A DNA stretch of 64,000 nucleotides from Chlorobaculum sp. 24CR (GCF_004118635.1 NZ_SDGU01000005.1:34374-98373), one strand, 5' to 3'; positions 1 through 9,384 are shown, counted from the first letter of the stretch. Numbers and translations are program-made. The notes: generated by a model not told the origin, from the letters alone.

Positions 1-156
1 CGCCGCTTCGAGCATATCCCAAGGCTTGTCGCAAGGCAGAAGAATGACGCCATTGCCGAAATGCCGGACAATCACCTCCTTGCCCTCGAAACGATACTCT
101 TTCGGCAACCGAACCGCCTGACTGCGACCCGAAGTAAATATTTTCGCTGTGTCCAT
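1..156 (-). CDS. AbrB/VapB-type antitoxin, partial (C-terminus beyond window)
   Basis: Reading leftwards from an ATG at 156, the sequence gives [20 protein letters not shown], the swapped-hairpin AbrB/MazE DNA-binding fold seen in VapB-type antitoxins (pattern F[12 protein letters not shown]). A strong ribosome-binding site (AGGAGGAG) lies just upstream. Only about 52 codons are inside the window, so the C-terminal toxin-binding part is missing. Such proteins usually repress their own operon and neutralise a PIN-domain (VapC) toxin, whose gene would be expected just outside the left edge. The fold is read from sequence; the toxin partner is inference. Confidence 0.8.
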   Translation of the reverse strand, partial: MDTAKIFTSGRSQAVRLPKEYRFEGKEVIVRHFGNGVILLPCDKPWDMLEAA

Positions 157-264
157 GTGCTCTCCTCCTGATGATATATATCAGAGATAATCATCAAAAA
201 GAACAATTCAAAACGCACAGAAGTTTTCGTGTCAAGTCAAGACAGAACCGCCGTGTACATTCCC

Positions 265-371
265 CCGTCATTGCGAGGAGCATAGCGACGCCGCAATCCA
301 TGCGGAGTCAGTGAAGGCGCACAACAGGGATGGATCGCCACGTCCCGACCTGTCGGGACTCGCGATGACGG
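265..371. repeat. Interspersed element with imperfect terminal inverted repeats (GTCATTGCGAG type)
   Basis: The ends CCGTCATTGCGAG (265-277) and CTCGCGATGACGG (359-371) are inverted copies with one mismatch, enclosing about 80 bp that includes GCAATCCATGCGG and GGATCGCCACGTCC. Short ORFs over it look spurious. It resembles the non-autonomous ATTGCGAG..GCAATC repeat type found in many bacterial genomes. A fragment of similar character (ATCCAATCCCGACTTCGGGA followed by GGCTCGCAATGGCGG) lies at about 9580-9613. Confidence 0.55.
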
Positions 372-486
372 TGTCCGGGGTCAATGCGAAACGAAACAGA
401 CAACTTCGATTTCGATGGCGATTTCGACAAAGTGAACACCCAGGAAAACTATGCGTGTTCAGGGAAAGACTATTTCCGGTTTTTCC

Positions 487-583
487 TGTCATTCTGAGTC
501 CAACGCAGTTGGGGGAAGAATCCAACTTTTTCGGGTAGCATCGAGGCGTTTCGACTGGATTCTTCACTTCGTTCAGAATGACA
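487..583. repeat. Interspersed inverted-repeat element (TGTCATTCTGA ends)
   Basis: TGTCATTCTGA at 487-497 and TCAGAATGACA at 573-583 are perfect inverted repeats. Inside them GAAGAATCCA and TGGATTCTTC form a second inverted pair. The element is non-coding and MITE-like. With the neighbouring repeats it fills the gap between the antitoxin gene and tonB (157-676), in which I see no gene. Confidence 0.55.
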
Positions 584-593
584 AAAAAAATAA

Positions 594-616
594 GGGCGGC
601 CACAAGAGCCGCCCCT
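594..616. repeat. Short hairpin of the GGGnnnn-CACAAGA-nnnnCCC-CTAC family
   Basis: GGGCGGC, CACAAGA, GCCGCCC, then CTACA: a 7-bp perfect stem with a 7-nt loop. The same architecture with different stem bases occurs at 9508-9530 (loop also CACAAGA) and 23649-23669, so stem complementarity is kept while its sequence changes. It lies past the 3' end of tonB, but no T-tract follows on the tonB strand, so a terminator role is unproven. Confidence 0.45.
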
Positions 617-676
617 ACAAATCCAATCTCCCCTCTCTTCAATTCATCATTTAGAACTCATCATTCATCATTCGCT

Positions 677-1474
677 TCACCCTTCGTGCAGCGTAAAGCG
701 CACAGGAATGGTCATCCAGACCCGCACCCTTCTGCCGTTCTGCACTCCTGCGGTGTACTTCGTCTCCATCGCGATGCGCGTCGCCTCCTTGTCGAACACT
801 GTCTGGTCGGCGGGGATGCGCTTGACGATCTCGGCTTTCATCGGACGGCCCTCCTCACTGATGAGTACGCGCACGAAAACCCGCCCCTCGATTCCGGCGA
901 TCCTCGCCATTTCGGGGTACATGAGCCTCGGTGTGCTGACCACCGTCGGCGGATTCTGGCAATTCACAAACTCCACGATGGTTTCGCATGATCCCGATCC
1001 GCCGCCATCCTGAGGCGCGCCCTGCTGGATCGCCTGCTTGATCTCCTTCTGCGTAGCGAAGGTTTGATCCGGCGGCGCTTCAGCCACCTTCTTGATCTTG
1101 CCCACCTTCGGCGCGTCCACCGGTGCTGCTGCCGCGCTCGCCTTCGGCGGCTCAGGAGCCATTGGCGGAGGAGGAGGCAACTGCGTCACGTTGGTGACGA
1201 TCTCGTAGCACTGCACATCTGTCTGGGCGTTATGGCCGCCTCCAAACATGCCCATCACGCGATTCCAGTTCGCGCTGACAAGCCAGAAGAGCGACAAGAG
1301 CAGCACGGCCACCACCACGCCGTGAGTCAGAAACAGATGAGCCTCGCGCCTCAGACTGAGATTGCCGTAATCGATCTTTCTCAGCCGGTCGGTATCGAGG
1401 AACTGCTCGCGGAACGTCCAGCGCTGCGCCTTTCTCGCCGCATCTTCATGTACCTGTTTGAACTTTGACGACAC
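677..1474 (-). CDS. tonB: TonB-family energy transducer
   Basis: This 265-residue protein has a cytoplasmic N-terminus of about 49 residues, one membrane helix at about 50-70, a proline-rich periplasmic stretch (PPPPPMAPEPP near 100-110) and a C-terminal TonB domain (about 175-262, with PRLMYPEMARIAGIEGRVFV). TonB carries proton-motive energy from ExbB/ExbD to outer-membrane receptors. It is the last gene of exbB-exbD-exbD-tonB, about 55 bp after the second exbD. The long N-terminus before the helix is like Bacteroidetes/Chlorobi TonB proteins rather than the E. coli form. No receptor gene is adjacent, so the substrate is unknown. Confidence 0.9.
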   Translation of the reverse strand: MSSKFKQVHEDAARKAQRWTFREQFLDTDRLRKIDYGNLSLRREAHLFLTHGVVVAVLLLSLFWLVSANWNRVMGMFGGGHNAQTDVQCYEIVTNVTQLPPPPPMAPEPPKASAAAAPVDAPKVGKIKKVAEAPPDQTFATQKEIKQAIQQGAPQDGGGSGSCETIVEFVNCQNPPTVVSTPRLMYPEMARIAGIEGRVFVRVLISEEGRPMKAEIVKRIPADQTVFDKEATRIAMETKYTAGVQNGRRVRVWMTIPVRFTLHEG

Positions 1475-1530
1475 CTTTCCGTACTCCTGTTTTCTGGTTC
1501 ACGAACTGCACAAAACCGCGCCCCGCCCCT

Positions 1531-2061
1531 TCACTGCATGGCCACGACCTTCTGAATTGCGGCCTCGTCCTGCGCGGTGAACTCGTCGAGGCTGAACCGG
1601 TCGATCTTCATCATGTTGAACTCGTCGATGATGTCAACCAGCGATTTGTACTTGGCCTTGTCGCTGATCTTGACGACAATCACCAGCTTTTTGTTGTTCC
1701 CGAACTGCTGGCGCAGCACCTGGCGAAGCTCTTTGCTGAGCATGGCGAAGTTCTCGCTCTGGTCGTAGAGCGGTGTGCGGCGCGGCGCGTCCTCACCGAG
1801 CGACCAGTAGGCGAAGCCGTCGCCGGGCACGCGGAGCGTCATGACGTTCAGCTCCGCCACATCCACCTCGCCGGTCTCTGGCGGAATGTTGATCTCCATC
1901 GTGTTCGACTTGGCGAAGGTGGTTGTCAGCATGAAAAAGGTGAGCAGAAGGAACGCTACATCCACCATCGGCGTCATGTCGAGCCGGAACCCGAGCCGTT
2001 TGCGCTGGCGCGCGCTTCGCTTCGAGCCGCGCCGCTCTCCGGGGGAATCGACCATACCCAT
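1531..2061 (-). CDS. exbD: Biopolymer transport protein ExbD (second copy)
   Basis: This 176-residue ExbD/TolR protein has a basic N-terminus and one transmembrane helix ([19 protein letters not shown], about 27-46). The conserved membrane aspartate in the TPMVD motif (D34) is the proton-handling residue of the family. The remainder is periplasmic. Its ATG overlaps the stop of the preceding exbD (TGATG), suggesting translational coupling. It is nearly identical to its neighbour in the helix but different in the periplasmic domain, so the motor probably uses an ExbD heterodimer. Confidence 0.9.
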   Translation of the reverse strand: MGMVDSPGERRGSKRSARQRKRLGFRLDMTPMVDVAFLLLTFFMLTTTFAKSNTMEINIPPETGEVDVAELNVMTLRVPGDGFAYWSLGEDAPRRTPLYDQSENFAMLSKELRQVLRQQFGNNKKLVIVVKISDKAKYKSLVDIIDEFNMMKIDRFSLDEFTAQDEAAIQKVVAMQ

Positions 2062-2594
2062 CAGCGCACCTCCTTTTCGAGAACGGTCACGAGGTTGAAG
2101 TTGAGCAGGTTCATCTTTTTAAACACCTTGATGACGTAGTTGACCGCTTCATAATCGGCCTTGTTGTCCGCCTTGATGACCGGCCTCATCCGCTGGTCGG
2201 CGAAGCGCGACATCATGATGTAACGGGCCAGCTCCTCTTTTTCGATTTTAAAGCTGTCGTCGAGCCTGAACTTCCGGAGCGAATCGGCCACCGCCGCCTG
2301 GGAGATGCCCGCATTTTCGAGCTTCGGCCTGACCACCGTGTCGAAAAGCCGCTCCCTGGTGCGCTGCGACGAAACCCCCATGTAGATCGAGTTGTCCTTC
2401 GCGACGGTCACGGTGAGCACATCGGACTCCGGCAGCTTCATGTTCGAGTGCGACGACGGCAGGTCGATCGTCACCGTTTCCGGCGGACGAAACTTGGTGG
2501 TCAGCATGAAGAAGGTCAGGAGCAGGAACGCTACATCGACCATCGGCGTCATGTCGAGCCGGAAGCCTACCCGTTTTCGTTTGATTTTGGACAT
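2061..2594 (-). CDS. exbD: Biopolymer transport protein ExbD (first copy)
   Basis: This 177-residue ExbD/TolR protein carries the family helix ([19 protein letters not shown]) at about 15-33 with the key aspartate at D20. The periplasmic domain is longer than in E. coli ExbD (141 residues). It starts 3 bp after exbB ends and overlaps the next exbD by one base, so the four-gene set is very likely one transcript. Paired exbD genes of this kind are common in Bacteroidetes/Chlorobi TonB systems. Confidence 0.9.
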   Translation of the reverse strand: MSKIKRKRVGFRLDMTPMVDVAFLLLTFFMLTTKFRPPETVTIDLPSSHSNMKLPESDVLTVTVAKDNSIYMGVSSQRTRERLFDTVVRPKLENAGISQAAVADSLRKFRLDDSFKIEKEELARYIMMSRFADQRMRPVIKADNKADYEAVNYVIKVFKKMNLLNFNLVTVLEKEVR

Positions 2595-2597
2595 GGG

Positions 2598-3347
2598 TCA
2601 CGATTGAACTTTTCCGGTGCCGAGCGTCTGGATGATGTAGAAGGCCGCTTCGTCGATCTGGTAGCTGAACTTGTCAACCCGGTTGGTGAAGACGTTGTAG
2701 GTCACGATGCCCATGATGCCGCCGAGGATGCCGAGCGCCGTGTTGAAGAGCGCCTCGGAGATACCGAGCGAAAGCTGCACGGCGTCCGGCGCGCCGCTGG
2801 TGGCCATCGCCGTGAAGGCGCGGATCATGCCAAGCGTGGTGCCGAGCAGGCCGACCATCGTGGAGATCGAGGCGATGGTCGAAATAGCCACGAGGTTCTT
2901 TTCGAGCAGCGGCATCTCCATGACGGTCGCCTCTTCGACCGCCTTCTGCATTTCGCTGACACGCTTTTCACGGTCGGTCACATTGTGCGCGGCGAGCATC
3001 TTGTAGCGGTCGAGCACGGCCCGCATCACGGCGGCAAGCGAACTCTGGTGGTCGTCGCAGCGGGAGATCGCCTGGTCGATGGAACCCGAATCGACATCCT
3101 GCTTGAGGCTCTGCACGAACTCCGTCATGGAGCCTTTTCCGGAAGCCTTGTTCAAGGCCACGATTCGCTCGACGATGTAGGCGATCACCATCAGAATCAG
3201 CGCCATCAGCACCGACACGACCGGCCCGCCTTTCCAGACGGCGTGGAACATGGATTCCGGTGGCGTCGTGCCCATCCAGACATAAAAACCGAGGGATACC
3301 GCGTAGGTCACCACAATCAGTATCGCCGTAAAAAATCCCTGTTTCAT
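2598..3347 (-). CDS. exbB: MotA/TolQ/ExbB proton channel family protein
   Basis: This 249-residue protein has N-terminal helices at about 7-26 and 41-64 and two C-terminal helices around the family signature (IASISTMVGLLGTTLGMI, then GISEALFNTALGILGGIMGI). ExbB forms the pentameric inner-membrane proton channel that surrounds ExbD and drives TonB. It is the first gene of the operon, facing dnaG across a 375-bp gap that should contain its promoter. Confidence 0.92.
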   Translation of the reverse strand: MKQGFFTAILIVVTYAVSLGFYVWMGTTPPESMFHAVWKGGPVVSVLMALILMVIAYIVERIVALNKASGKGSMTEFVQSLKQDVDSGSIDQAISRCDDHQSSLAAVMRAVLDRYKMLAAHNVTDREKRVSEMQKAVEEATVMEMPLLEKNLVAISTIASISTMVGLLGTTLGMIRAFTAMATSGAPDAVQLSLGISEALFNTALGILGGIMGIVTYNVFTNRVDKFSYQIDEAAFYIIQTLGTGKVQS

Positions 3348-3722
3348 ATGGTTGGTATTGAGATGTTGGAAGTAACGGAATCCACGACAAAGCCCTCTTT
3401 CAAGTCAGAATAAAGCGCATCCGGAAGGTCACTTGCAAGCCCGCCAGCGGGGCAGGCGTTTCGGGAAAGGATACTCATGAGGCGGTATGAAGAAACTGCA
3501 AGGCCGATAATTCTAAAACCAATCAGAAAAGGAGGCTGTCACTGTGATAATGTAGTAATAAAGCATAGACTCGCCAACCTGCCACGGAAGGAACTCCCGG
3601 AGAAATCGTGTAAAACAGTAATTATTTTCAAAAAAAGTAGCCTCTGGACGGCAGAATCGCTGAACGTTGCGATTTCTTTTTTTTCAGCTTATCATAGCAT
3701 CGAACAGAAAAAAGGACGAGCA
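3348..3722. other. Intergenic region between divergent exbB and dnaG
   Basis: This 375-bp gap separates exbB (minus) from dnaG (plus) and should carry promoters in both directions. The dnaG frame stays open upstream to 3477, but that extension does not resemble primase and lies in AT-richer sequence, so I treat it as non-coding. I see no repeat or RNA gene here. Confidence 0.5.
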
Positions 3723-5630
3723 ATGGCAGGCATGATACCGGAACGAGTGATCGACGAGGTTCGTCAGAGCACGGACATTGTTGATGTCGTGTCGGATTAT
3801 GTCCGGCTGCAACCGTCGGGCCACCGCTTCAAGGCGCTCTCGCCCTTCACGCAGGAGAAAACCCCGTCGTTCATCGTCTCGCCCGACAAACAGATTTACA
3901 AGTGCTTTTCGAGCGGCAAGGGGGGCAACGTCTTCACCTTCATCATGGAAATGGAGAAGGTGAGTTTCCCCGAAGCGGTTGAGATGCTGGCCAAGCGCGC
4001 CAATATCGACATCGGCAAGTACCGGCAGCAGCACGCGCGGCAGGAGGAGGAGAAGCAGCAGGAGAGCAGCCAGTTCGATACGCTCCGCTGGGCAGCGCGG
4101 CTCTTTCACCGCACCCTCGAAAGCGAAGCCGGAAGCCCGGCGCTCGCCTACCTCATCAGCAACCGTGGACTCGAACCCGCCACGATCCGCCGCTTCGGCC
4201 TCGGCTTCGCGCCCGAGTCGTGGGACTTTCTGCTCCACGCGGCGGAGCGGGACAAGGCGCCGATGGAGCAGCTTATCGCGCTCGGCCTGTTGACGCGCCA
4301 CCCAAAGCGCCATACGCTCTACGACACCTTCCGCAACCGCGTCATCTTTCCGATTCTCACCATCGGCGGCCAAGTCGCGGGCTTCGGCGGGCGGACGCTT
4401 TCGAGCGACGCCGAGACGCCGAAGTACATCAACTCGCCGGAGAGCGCCTCCTTCGAGAAGTCGAAGCTGCTCTACGGAATGCACGCCGCGAAGGACGAAA
4501 TCCGGCGGCAGGAGACAGCCATTCTCGTCGAGGGGTACATGGATGTGATCGCCATGCACCAGGCGGGCTTCCCGAACACGGTTGCCTCGTGCGGCACCGC
4601 GCTGACCCGCTACCAGTCCAAAATCCTGAAGCGCTACACCTCGCGCGTGCTCTTCCTCTACGACGGCGACAACGCTGGCAAGAAATCGATGCTCGCCGGA
4701 ATCGACATTCTGCTCGCCGAAGGCCTGACGCCGTGGGTGGTGATGCTGCCCGGCGCGGAAGACCCCGACAGCTTCATCCGCAATCGGGGCAAGGAGGCGT
4801 TCGCAGAGGTGCTGGAGCACGAACGCGCCTCGTTCCAGGATTTCCAGCTCCGCTGCTACCGCGACGCCGGATGGATGGAGAGTCCCGACACGGCCTCGAA
4901 AGCGGTCTCCGTCATGACGCGGAGCATCTCGCTCATCGCCGATCCGGTACAGAAGGAGCTGTACATCGACGAACTGTCCAGAAAGCTCGACCTCAGCCGA
5001 CAGACGCTGCGCAAGGCGATGGCAGGCAGCGGCGGACGCGGTGGCTCGCGGGAGCCGTACCGGCAGCGCAACGAACCGCCGCCGGAACTGCCAGCGCAAT
5101 CGGCGCCGCTCTCCGTGCCGGAGCGCACCTTTCTCGAAGCGCTGCTCGAAAGCACCTTCTACGGCAACGAAGTGCTCGACTTCGCCGCCTCGCACGAAAC
5201 GATGTTCCACCTCGCGAACCCCGCCGCCCGCGCCATCTTCAGCCATCTGGTCAAACGCTTCCGCGAAACGGGCGAACGGGACGGCCACCTCGACATCACC
5301 TCGGAGATCAGCTCCATCGGCATGGAGGAGGCGAGCAACCTCGGCTTCGACATCCTCTTCCGCCTGCCGGTCAACGAAACCACGCACCCAACCCTCGCCG
5401 AAATCGAACAGCACGCCCGCCGCTGCCTCACCCACTTCCTCGTCGCGGTGAAGACGCTCGTGCTTGAGCCGATGCAGAAAGAGAAGCAAAGAATTATCGC
5501 GCAACTCCAGTCAGCTCCCGTCGCGAGCGAACAGGAACAGCTATCGAGAGAGTTGCTCGAACACAACAAGCAATTCCGGGCGATGGAGCAGGAGGTGAAC
5601 GAGTCGATCCGGGGGATTCTTGGGGAGTGA
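3723..5630 (+). CDS. dnaG: DNA primase DnaG with degenerate zinc-binding domain
   Basis: DnaG makes RNA primers for replication. From ATG 3723 (AAGGACGAG upstream) the protein is 635 residues, about the family length. The TOPRIM catalytic core is present: the glutamate motif (AILVEGYMDV), then LFLYDGDNAGKK and EDPDSF. The N-terminal CHC2 zinc-binding domain aligns with E. coli without gaps, but three of four zinc ligands are replaced: C40 to S, H43 to T, C64 to S; only C61 remains (SPFTQEK and KCFSSGKGGN). Basic and aromatic residues of the module are otherwise kept. The C-terminal helicase-binding part is present but divergent. An in-frame extension to 3477 exists and looks non-coding. Confidence 0.93.
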   Translation: MAGMIPERVIDEVRQSTDIVDVVSDYVRLQPSGHRFKALSPFTQEKTPSFIVSPDKQIYKCFSSGKGGNVFTFIMEMEKVSFPEAVEMLAKRANIDIGKYRQQHARQEEEKQQESSQFDTLRWAARLFHRTLESEAGSPALAYLISNRGLEPATIRRFGLGFAPESWDFLLHAAERDKAPMEQLIALGLLTRHPKRHTLYDTFRNRVIFPILTIGGQVAGFGGRTLSSDAETPKYINSPESASFEKSKLLYGMHAAKDEIRRQETAILVEGYMDVIAMHQAGFPNTVASCGTALTRYQSKILKRYTSRVLFLYDGDNAGKKSMLAGIDILLAEGLTPWVVMLPGAEDPDSFIRNRGKEAFAEVLEHERASFQDFQLRCYRDAGWMESPDTASKAVSVMTRSISLIADPVQKELYIDELSRKLDLSRQTLRKAMAGSGGRGGSREPYRQRNEPPPELPAQSAPLSVPERTFLEALLESTFYGNEVLDFAASHETMFHLANPAARAIFSHLVKRFRETGERDGHLDITSEISSIGMEEASNLGFDILFRLPVNETTHPTLAEIEQHARRCLTHFLVAVKTLVLEPMQKEKQRIIAQLQSAPVASEQEQLSRELLEHNKQFRAMEQEVNESIRGILGE

Positions 5631-5649
5631 GGGGGAAGAAAAGCGCTGC

Positions 5650-5755
5650 GGACTTTGTGGACAGAGTGGACTTGGTTGACGAAGATCGAATGCCTTTCTT
5701 TTTTTCCCTTGTCCACTCAGTCCACGCCGTCCACAAAGTCCACTCAGTCCACCCT
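5650..5755. repeat. Period-9 repeat, GGAC half then GTCC half
   Basis: Downstream of dnaG, GGACTTTGT, GGACAGAGT and GGACTTGGT run head to tail from 5650. After a spacer, GTCCACTCA, GTCCACGCC, GTCCACAAA, GTCCACTCA and GTCCACCCT run from 5711 to 5755 with an exact 9-bp period. The two halves are inverted relative to each other and could form a long imperfect hairpin. It lies between the convergent ends of dnaG and the small membrane protein gene. Confidence 0.8.
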
Positions 5756-5898
5756 CACTGCAACCGGTTCGGGTAGTTCCGGCTCTTTGCCGCGTGCCAC
5801 TCACCGAGGAGCCAGCGCACCACTGGACGGAGCAGTAACGCCACGAGGATGATCGCGGCCAGAACGATAACGGCAATCACGGCAAGTATCGACGGCAT
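5755..5898 (-). CDS. Small single-span membrane protein, unknown function
   Basis: Starting at ATG 5898, with a GAGGGGAAAG ribosome-binding site, this encodes 47 residues: a short N-terminus, one hydrophobic helix (about 4-24, rich in I, V, L, A) and a basic, aromatic C-terminal tail. Nothing identifies a function. Support for a real gene is the good ribosome-binding site and clear membrane-protein composition; against it are the small size and lack of operon context. The frame also stays open to 5961, but the later start has the better initiation signal. Confidence 0.5.
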   Translation of the reverse strand: MPSILAVIAVIVLAAIILVALLLRPVVRWLLGEWHAAKSRNYPNRLQ

Positions 5899-6084
5899 TC
5901 TTTCCCCTCTTTTGGTCTCTCGTTTTCGTTCAATATAGCCACAACCCGTTACAGGTCGCACACCTGGCCCACAGAATGCGGAGAAAACAAACGGCTACAC
6001 GACAAAGAATAACTATTAATTATTTCGCATATTTTTCATTATATTTAATCGTTGCGGTACTCCCAAACTCCTTCGCAGCAAAAC

Positions 6085-6630
6085 ATGAGCACCATACCCC
6101 TCAACCCCGATCATGGCGGATACAGAGAGCTGAAAAGCTTTCAGGTCGCGCGGCTGCTCTATGACGTAACCGTGCGATTCTGCAATCGCTATATCGAAAA
6201 GCATGGTCAAATCCACGACCGGATGGTGCAGTTCGCGCGATCTGGAGTTGAAAACATTGCTGAAGGTTATCGAACCGCCGGTGATCCAAAAATGAACGAA
6301 CTCAAACTGACCCTCGAAGCTCGCTCATACATAGCTGAGTTGCGGGGCGATTATGAGGATTTTCTTTTTCAGAATAACCTGCCCATCTGGCCACATGATG
6401 ATTGGCGGCGCAAATCACTGATGAACCGTCAATGTTCCTCGGTCGATGAAGTCGCCCTCTGGGTTCTGCGAAAGCACAAGAGCCAGCCAAGCAAGCACAA
6501 CCCGTCCGCTCCCGCCCAGGCTTCCCTGCCCGAAATTTCCGCCAATGCCGCCATTACGCTAACCATCGTTGCCTGTAACCTCCTTGACCGCCAGATCAGC
6601 GCTCTCGAAAAACGCTTCGGAACGAAATGA
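6085..6630 (+). CDS. Four-helix-bundle protein (23S rRNA intervening-sequence family)
   Basis: This 181-residue protein begins like the four-helix-bundle / S23-type intervening-sequence family: ELKSFQVARLLYDVTVRFC, then DRMVQFARSGVENIAEGYRTAG and LTLEARSYIAELRGDYEDFL. The C-terminal half has a Pro/Ser-rich linker (about 130-145) and a last helix (ITLTIVACNLLDRQISALEKRF) seen in 'four helix bundle suffix' proteins. These proteins are widespread in Chlorobi and Bacteroidetes with no settled function. It stands alone, not inside an rRNA gene. I chose ATG 6085 because the frame upstream offers only a TTG in AT-rich DNA. Confidence 0.75.
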   Translation: MSTIPLNPDHGGYRELKSFQVARLLYDVTVRFCNRYIEKHGQIHDRMVQFARSGVENIAEGYRTAGDPKMNELKLTLEARSYIAELRGDYEDFLFQNNLPIWPHDDWRRKSLMNRQCSSVDEVALWVLRKHKSQPSKHNPSAPAQASLPEISANAAITLTIVACNLLDRQISALEKRFGTK

Positions 6631-6644
6631 ACTGAATAGACCCC

Positions 6645-6690
6645 GTGGACAAAAAACAAGCATCCGCTCTTCATCCACAAAGTCCACTTT
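6645..6690. repeat. Period-9 repeat, short copy (GTGGAC / GTCCAC)
   Basis: GTGGACAAA at 6645, then inverted ATCCACAAA (6673-6681) and GTCCACTTT (6682-6690) with the 9-bp period. It is a reduced copy of the element after dnaG and lies in the convergent gap between the four-helix-bundle gene and glyA. Confidence 0.6.
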
Positions 6691-6697
6691 TTCACAC

Positions 6698-6735
6698 AAA
6701 AAAAGCCGGCCACCTTTGCGGGGCGCCGGCCTTTG
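6698..6735 (-). terminator. Rho-independent terminator for glyA
   Basis: Read on the minus strand, GGCCGGC and GCCGGC(C) arms flank a short loop and are followed by a run of seven T. It lies about 20 bp past the glyA stop codon. Confidence 0.75.
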
Positions 6736-6756
6736 TAATGCTTTGGTGCTGCCTGC

Positions 6757-8079
6757 TTATGACTGCAAACCGTAGCCGTTCAGCGGAAACTGCAAGCACA
6801 GTTCTTTGACTTCCTGCCTGACCTGCTTGCAGACCTCGGCGACGTTGGCGTCGTTGGCGGCTGAAATGACGCGGTCGATCAGTTCGACGATCTTCTCGCT
6901 TTCGGCGACCAACATGCCGCGCGTGGTCATGGCCGGGGTGCCGACGCGGATGCCGCTGGTGACGAAGGGCGATTTGTCGTCGAAGGGCACCATGTTCTTG
7001 TTGACCGTGATGCCCGCTTCGTGCAAGAGATTCTCGGCGACCTTGCCGGTGACGTTCTTGTTACGCAGGTCGAGCAGCATGAGGTGGTTCTTCGTTCCGC
7101 CGCTGACGATGTGGTAGTCGGCTTCGAGAAACTTCGCGGCCATCGCAGCGGCGTTCTCCTTGATCTGCCGGGCGTAGGCCTTGAACTCCGGCCGGAGCGC
7201 TTCGCCAAAGGCGACCGCCTTGCCGGCAATGATGTGCATCAGCGGGCCACCCTGGATGCCGGGCATCACCTCGGCGTCCATCACCTCGCTCATCAACTTG
7301 ACGCGCGGGCCGTTCTTGGTGTTGATGGTCAGGCCGAGCGGGTTCTCGAAATCCTTGCCCATCATAATCATGCCGCCGCGCGGGCCTCGCAGGGTTTTGT
7401 GCGTGGTGGTGGTCACGAAGTGGCAGTGCGGCATCGGGTCGGCGGAGAGGCCCGCGGCGACCAGACCCGCCGGGTGGGCGATGTCGGCCATGAGCAGCGC
7501 GCCCGCCTTGTCGGCGACCTCGCGGAACGCCTTGAAGTCGAAGCCCTGCGAGTAAGCGCTCGCGCCGGTGATGATGAGTTTCGGCTTGACCTGCATGGCC
7601 AGCTCCTCGACCTTGTTCATGTCGATGATGCCGGTCTCCTTGTCAACGCCGTAGGAGTGTGCGTCGAAGAACTGACCGGAGAAGTTCACCTTGCTGCCGT
7701 GAGTCAGGTGGCCGCCGTGGGAGAGGTCGAGGCCCATGATGGCGTCGCCCGGCTTGAGCACGGCGAACAGCACCGCCATGTTGGCGCTGGAGCCGGAGTG
7801 CGGCTGCACGTTGACGTAGTCGCAGCCGAAGAGCTTTTTGGCGCGGTCACGGGCCAGGTTCTCGGCCACATCGACGAACTCGCAGCCGCCGTAGTAACGC
7901 TTGCCGGGGTAGCCCTCGGCGTATTTGTTGGTCATCACCGAGCCGCACGCTTCCATGACCGCGTTGCTGGTGAAGTTCTCCGAAGCGATCAGTTCGAGCG
8001 TCTCGGTCTGGCGTTTCGTTTCATTGGCGATCGCCTCGAAAACCTCGGGGTCGAGCCGTTTGAGAATATCGTTATCCAT
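6757..8079 (-). CDS. glyA: Serine hydroxymethyltransferase
   Basis: GlyA interconverts serine and glycine with tetrahydrofolate, supplying one-carbon units. The 440-residue protein matches family length and carries the PLP-lysine motif ([14 protein letters not shown]) and the N-terminal signature [20 protein letters not shown]. It lies 24 bp after ribBA on the same strand, so the two are probably co-transcribed, and a terminator follows. The glycine-cleavage genes at 42-43.7 kb belong to the same one-carbon network. Confidence 0.97.
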   Translation of the reverse strand: MDNDILKRLDPEVFEAIANETKRQTETLELIASENFTSNAVMEACGSVMTNKYAEGYPGKRYYGGCEFVDVAENLARDRAKKLFGCDYVNVQPHSGSSANMAVLFAVLKPGDAIMGLDLSHGGHLTHGSKVNFSGQFFDAHSYGVDKETGIIDMNKVEELAMQVKPKLIITGASAYSQGFDFKAFREVADKAGALLMADIAHPAGLVAAGLSADPMPHCHFVTTTTHKTLRGPRGGMIMMGKDFENPLGLTINTKNGPRVKLMSEVMDAEVMPGIQGGPLMHIIAGKAVAFGEALRPEFKAYARQIKENAAAMAAKFLEADYHIVSGGTKNHLMLLDLRNKNVTGKVAENLLHEAGITVNKNMVPFDDKSPFVTSGIRVGTPAMTTRGMLVAESEKIVELIDRVISAANDANVAEVCKQVRQEVKELCLQFPLNGYGLQS

Positions 8080-8103
8080 CGTTCTTTTTTCTCCCGGTGG
8101 AGG

Positions 8104-9384
8104 TTAATCTTTTTTGTGCTGTTTCAACTGTTCGTCGGCAAGGCGCTCGAAGAGGATGCGTTCGTTGCCCGTCGCCATTTCAATCATGTGGCCAAGCTTG
8201 TCGCGCTTGGTTTCGAGATAGTGGCGGTTCACCTCGTTCGGTTCGATTTCGAGCGGCAGGCGCTCGACGATTTCGAGGCCGTAGCCTTCGAGGCCGACGA
8301 TCTTTTTCGGATTGTTGGTCAAGAGACGCATCTTGCGGACGCCGAGATCCTGAAGAATCTGCGCCCCGATACCGTAGTCGCGCAGGTCGGCCTTGAAGCC
8401 GAGCTTCTCGTTGGCCTCGACCGTGTCGAAACCCTCGTCCTGCAAATTATAGGCCTTGAGTTTGTTGATGAGGCCGATGCCGCGCCCCTCCTGCATGAGA
8501 TAAACCAGCACGCCGCGCCCCTCCTTTTCGATCATGCGCAGGGCGGTTTCGAGCTGGTGGCCGCAATCGCAGCGCAGCGAGCCGAAGGTGTCGCCCGTGG
8601 CGCACTGCGAGTGCACCCGAACCAGCACCGGTTCGCCGTCGGCGACGTCGCCCTTGACGAAGGCCATGTGGTTTTGCTGATCGACGAGGGTTTCGTAGGC
8701 AATCAGGCCGAACTCGCCATGCGCGGTGGGAAGCTTCGACTCCACGGCGCGGTGCACCAGCTTGCTCTCCTGCATCCGGTAAGCGACCAGATCCTTGATG
8801 GTGACGATCTTCATGCCGAGCTTCTCCTTGAGCTTCAAAAGCTCAGGCACGCGCGCCATGCTGCCGTCGTCGTGCAGGATTTCGCAAAGCAGACCGGCGG
8901 GCTGGCAACCAGCCAGGCGGCAGAGATCGACGGCGGCCTCGGTGTGACCAACCCTGCGGAGCACGCCGCCATCCATCGCCCGAAGCGGAAAGATGTGGCC
9001 GGGGCGAGAGAAGTCATCCGCCGAGCACGACGGATCGGCGATCATCTTGAGGGTCATGTAGCGATCGTAGGCCGAAATGCCCGTGGTGACTCCTTCGGCG
9101 AGCGCGTCGATGGAGACGGTGAAGTTGGTTTCGTGCTGCGAGGTGTTGCGCTGCACCATCGGTTCGAGCTGCAACTCGCGAGCGCGCTGCATGGGAATGG
9201 CCACGCAGAGCAGGCCGCGCGCCTCTTTGGTGATAAAATTCACCATCTCGGGGGTCACGTGCTCGGCGGCGGCGATGAAATCGCCTTCGTCTTCGCGGTC
9301 TTCGTCATCGACGACGATGATGAGTTTACCGTTCCTGATGTCTTCGAGGGCCGATGCTATAGAGTCAAACTTTTTATCGCTCAT
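8104..9384 (-). CDS. ribBA: Bifunctional DHBP synthase / GTP cyclohydrolase II
   Basis: RibBA catalyses both entry reactions of riboflavin synthesis. The N-terminal half (about 1-205) is 3,4-dihydroxy-2-butanone-4-phosphate synthase with the acidic motif [11 protein letters not shown]. The C-terminal half (about 210-410) is GTP cyclohydrolase II with its zinc cysteines in [22 protein letters not shown]. The 426-residue length is normal. No FMN riboswitch is recognisable in the gap upstream. It is the promoter-proximal gene of ribBA-glyA. Confidence 0.96.
   Translation of the reverse strand: MSDKKFDSIASALEDIRNGKLIIVVDDEDREDEGDFIAAAEHVTPEMVNFITKEARGLLCVAIPMQRARELQLEPMVQRNTSQHETNFTVSIDALAEGVTTGISAYDRYMTLKMIADPSCSADDFSRPGHIFPLRAMDGGVLRRVGHTEAAVDLCRLAGCQPAGLLCEILHDDGSMARVPELLKLKEKLGMKIVTIKDLVAYRMQESKLVHRAVESKLPTAHGEFGLIAYETLVDQQNHMAFVKGDVADGEPVLVRVHSQCATGDTFGSLRCDCGHQLETALRMIEKEGRGVLVYLMQEGRGIGLINKLKAYNLQDEGFDTVEANEKLGFKADLRDYGIGAQILQDLGVRKMRLLTNNPKKIVGLEGYGLEIVERLPLEIEPNEVNRHYLETKRDKLGHMIEMATGNERILFERLADEQLKQHKKD

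Noticed and set aside
3477-3722. N-terminal extension of DnaG
   Set aside because: Sequence is AT-rich, lacks primase similarity, and the 3723 ATG has a ribosome-binding site and exact colinearity with E. coli residue numbering.
3684-5504. 606-codon open frame antisense to dnaG
   Set aside because: It lies wholly over a clear primase gene; such long antisense frames arise from GC-rich third-position bias. The product has no recognisable domain.
5655-5852. Peptide with tripeptide repeats over the period-9 array
   Set aside because: A 9-bp DNA period gives a three-residue period in any frame; the other copies are in non-coding gaps, so the repeat is not a protein feature.
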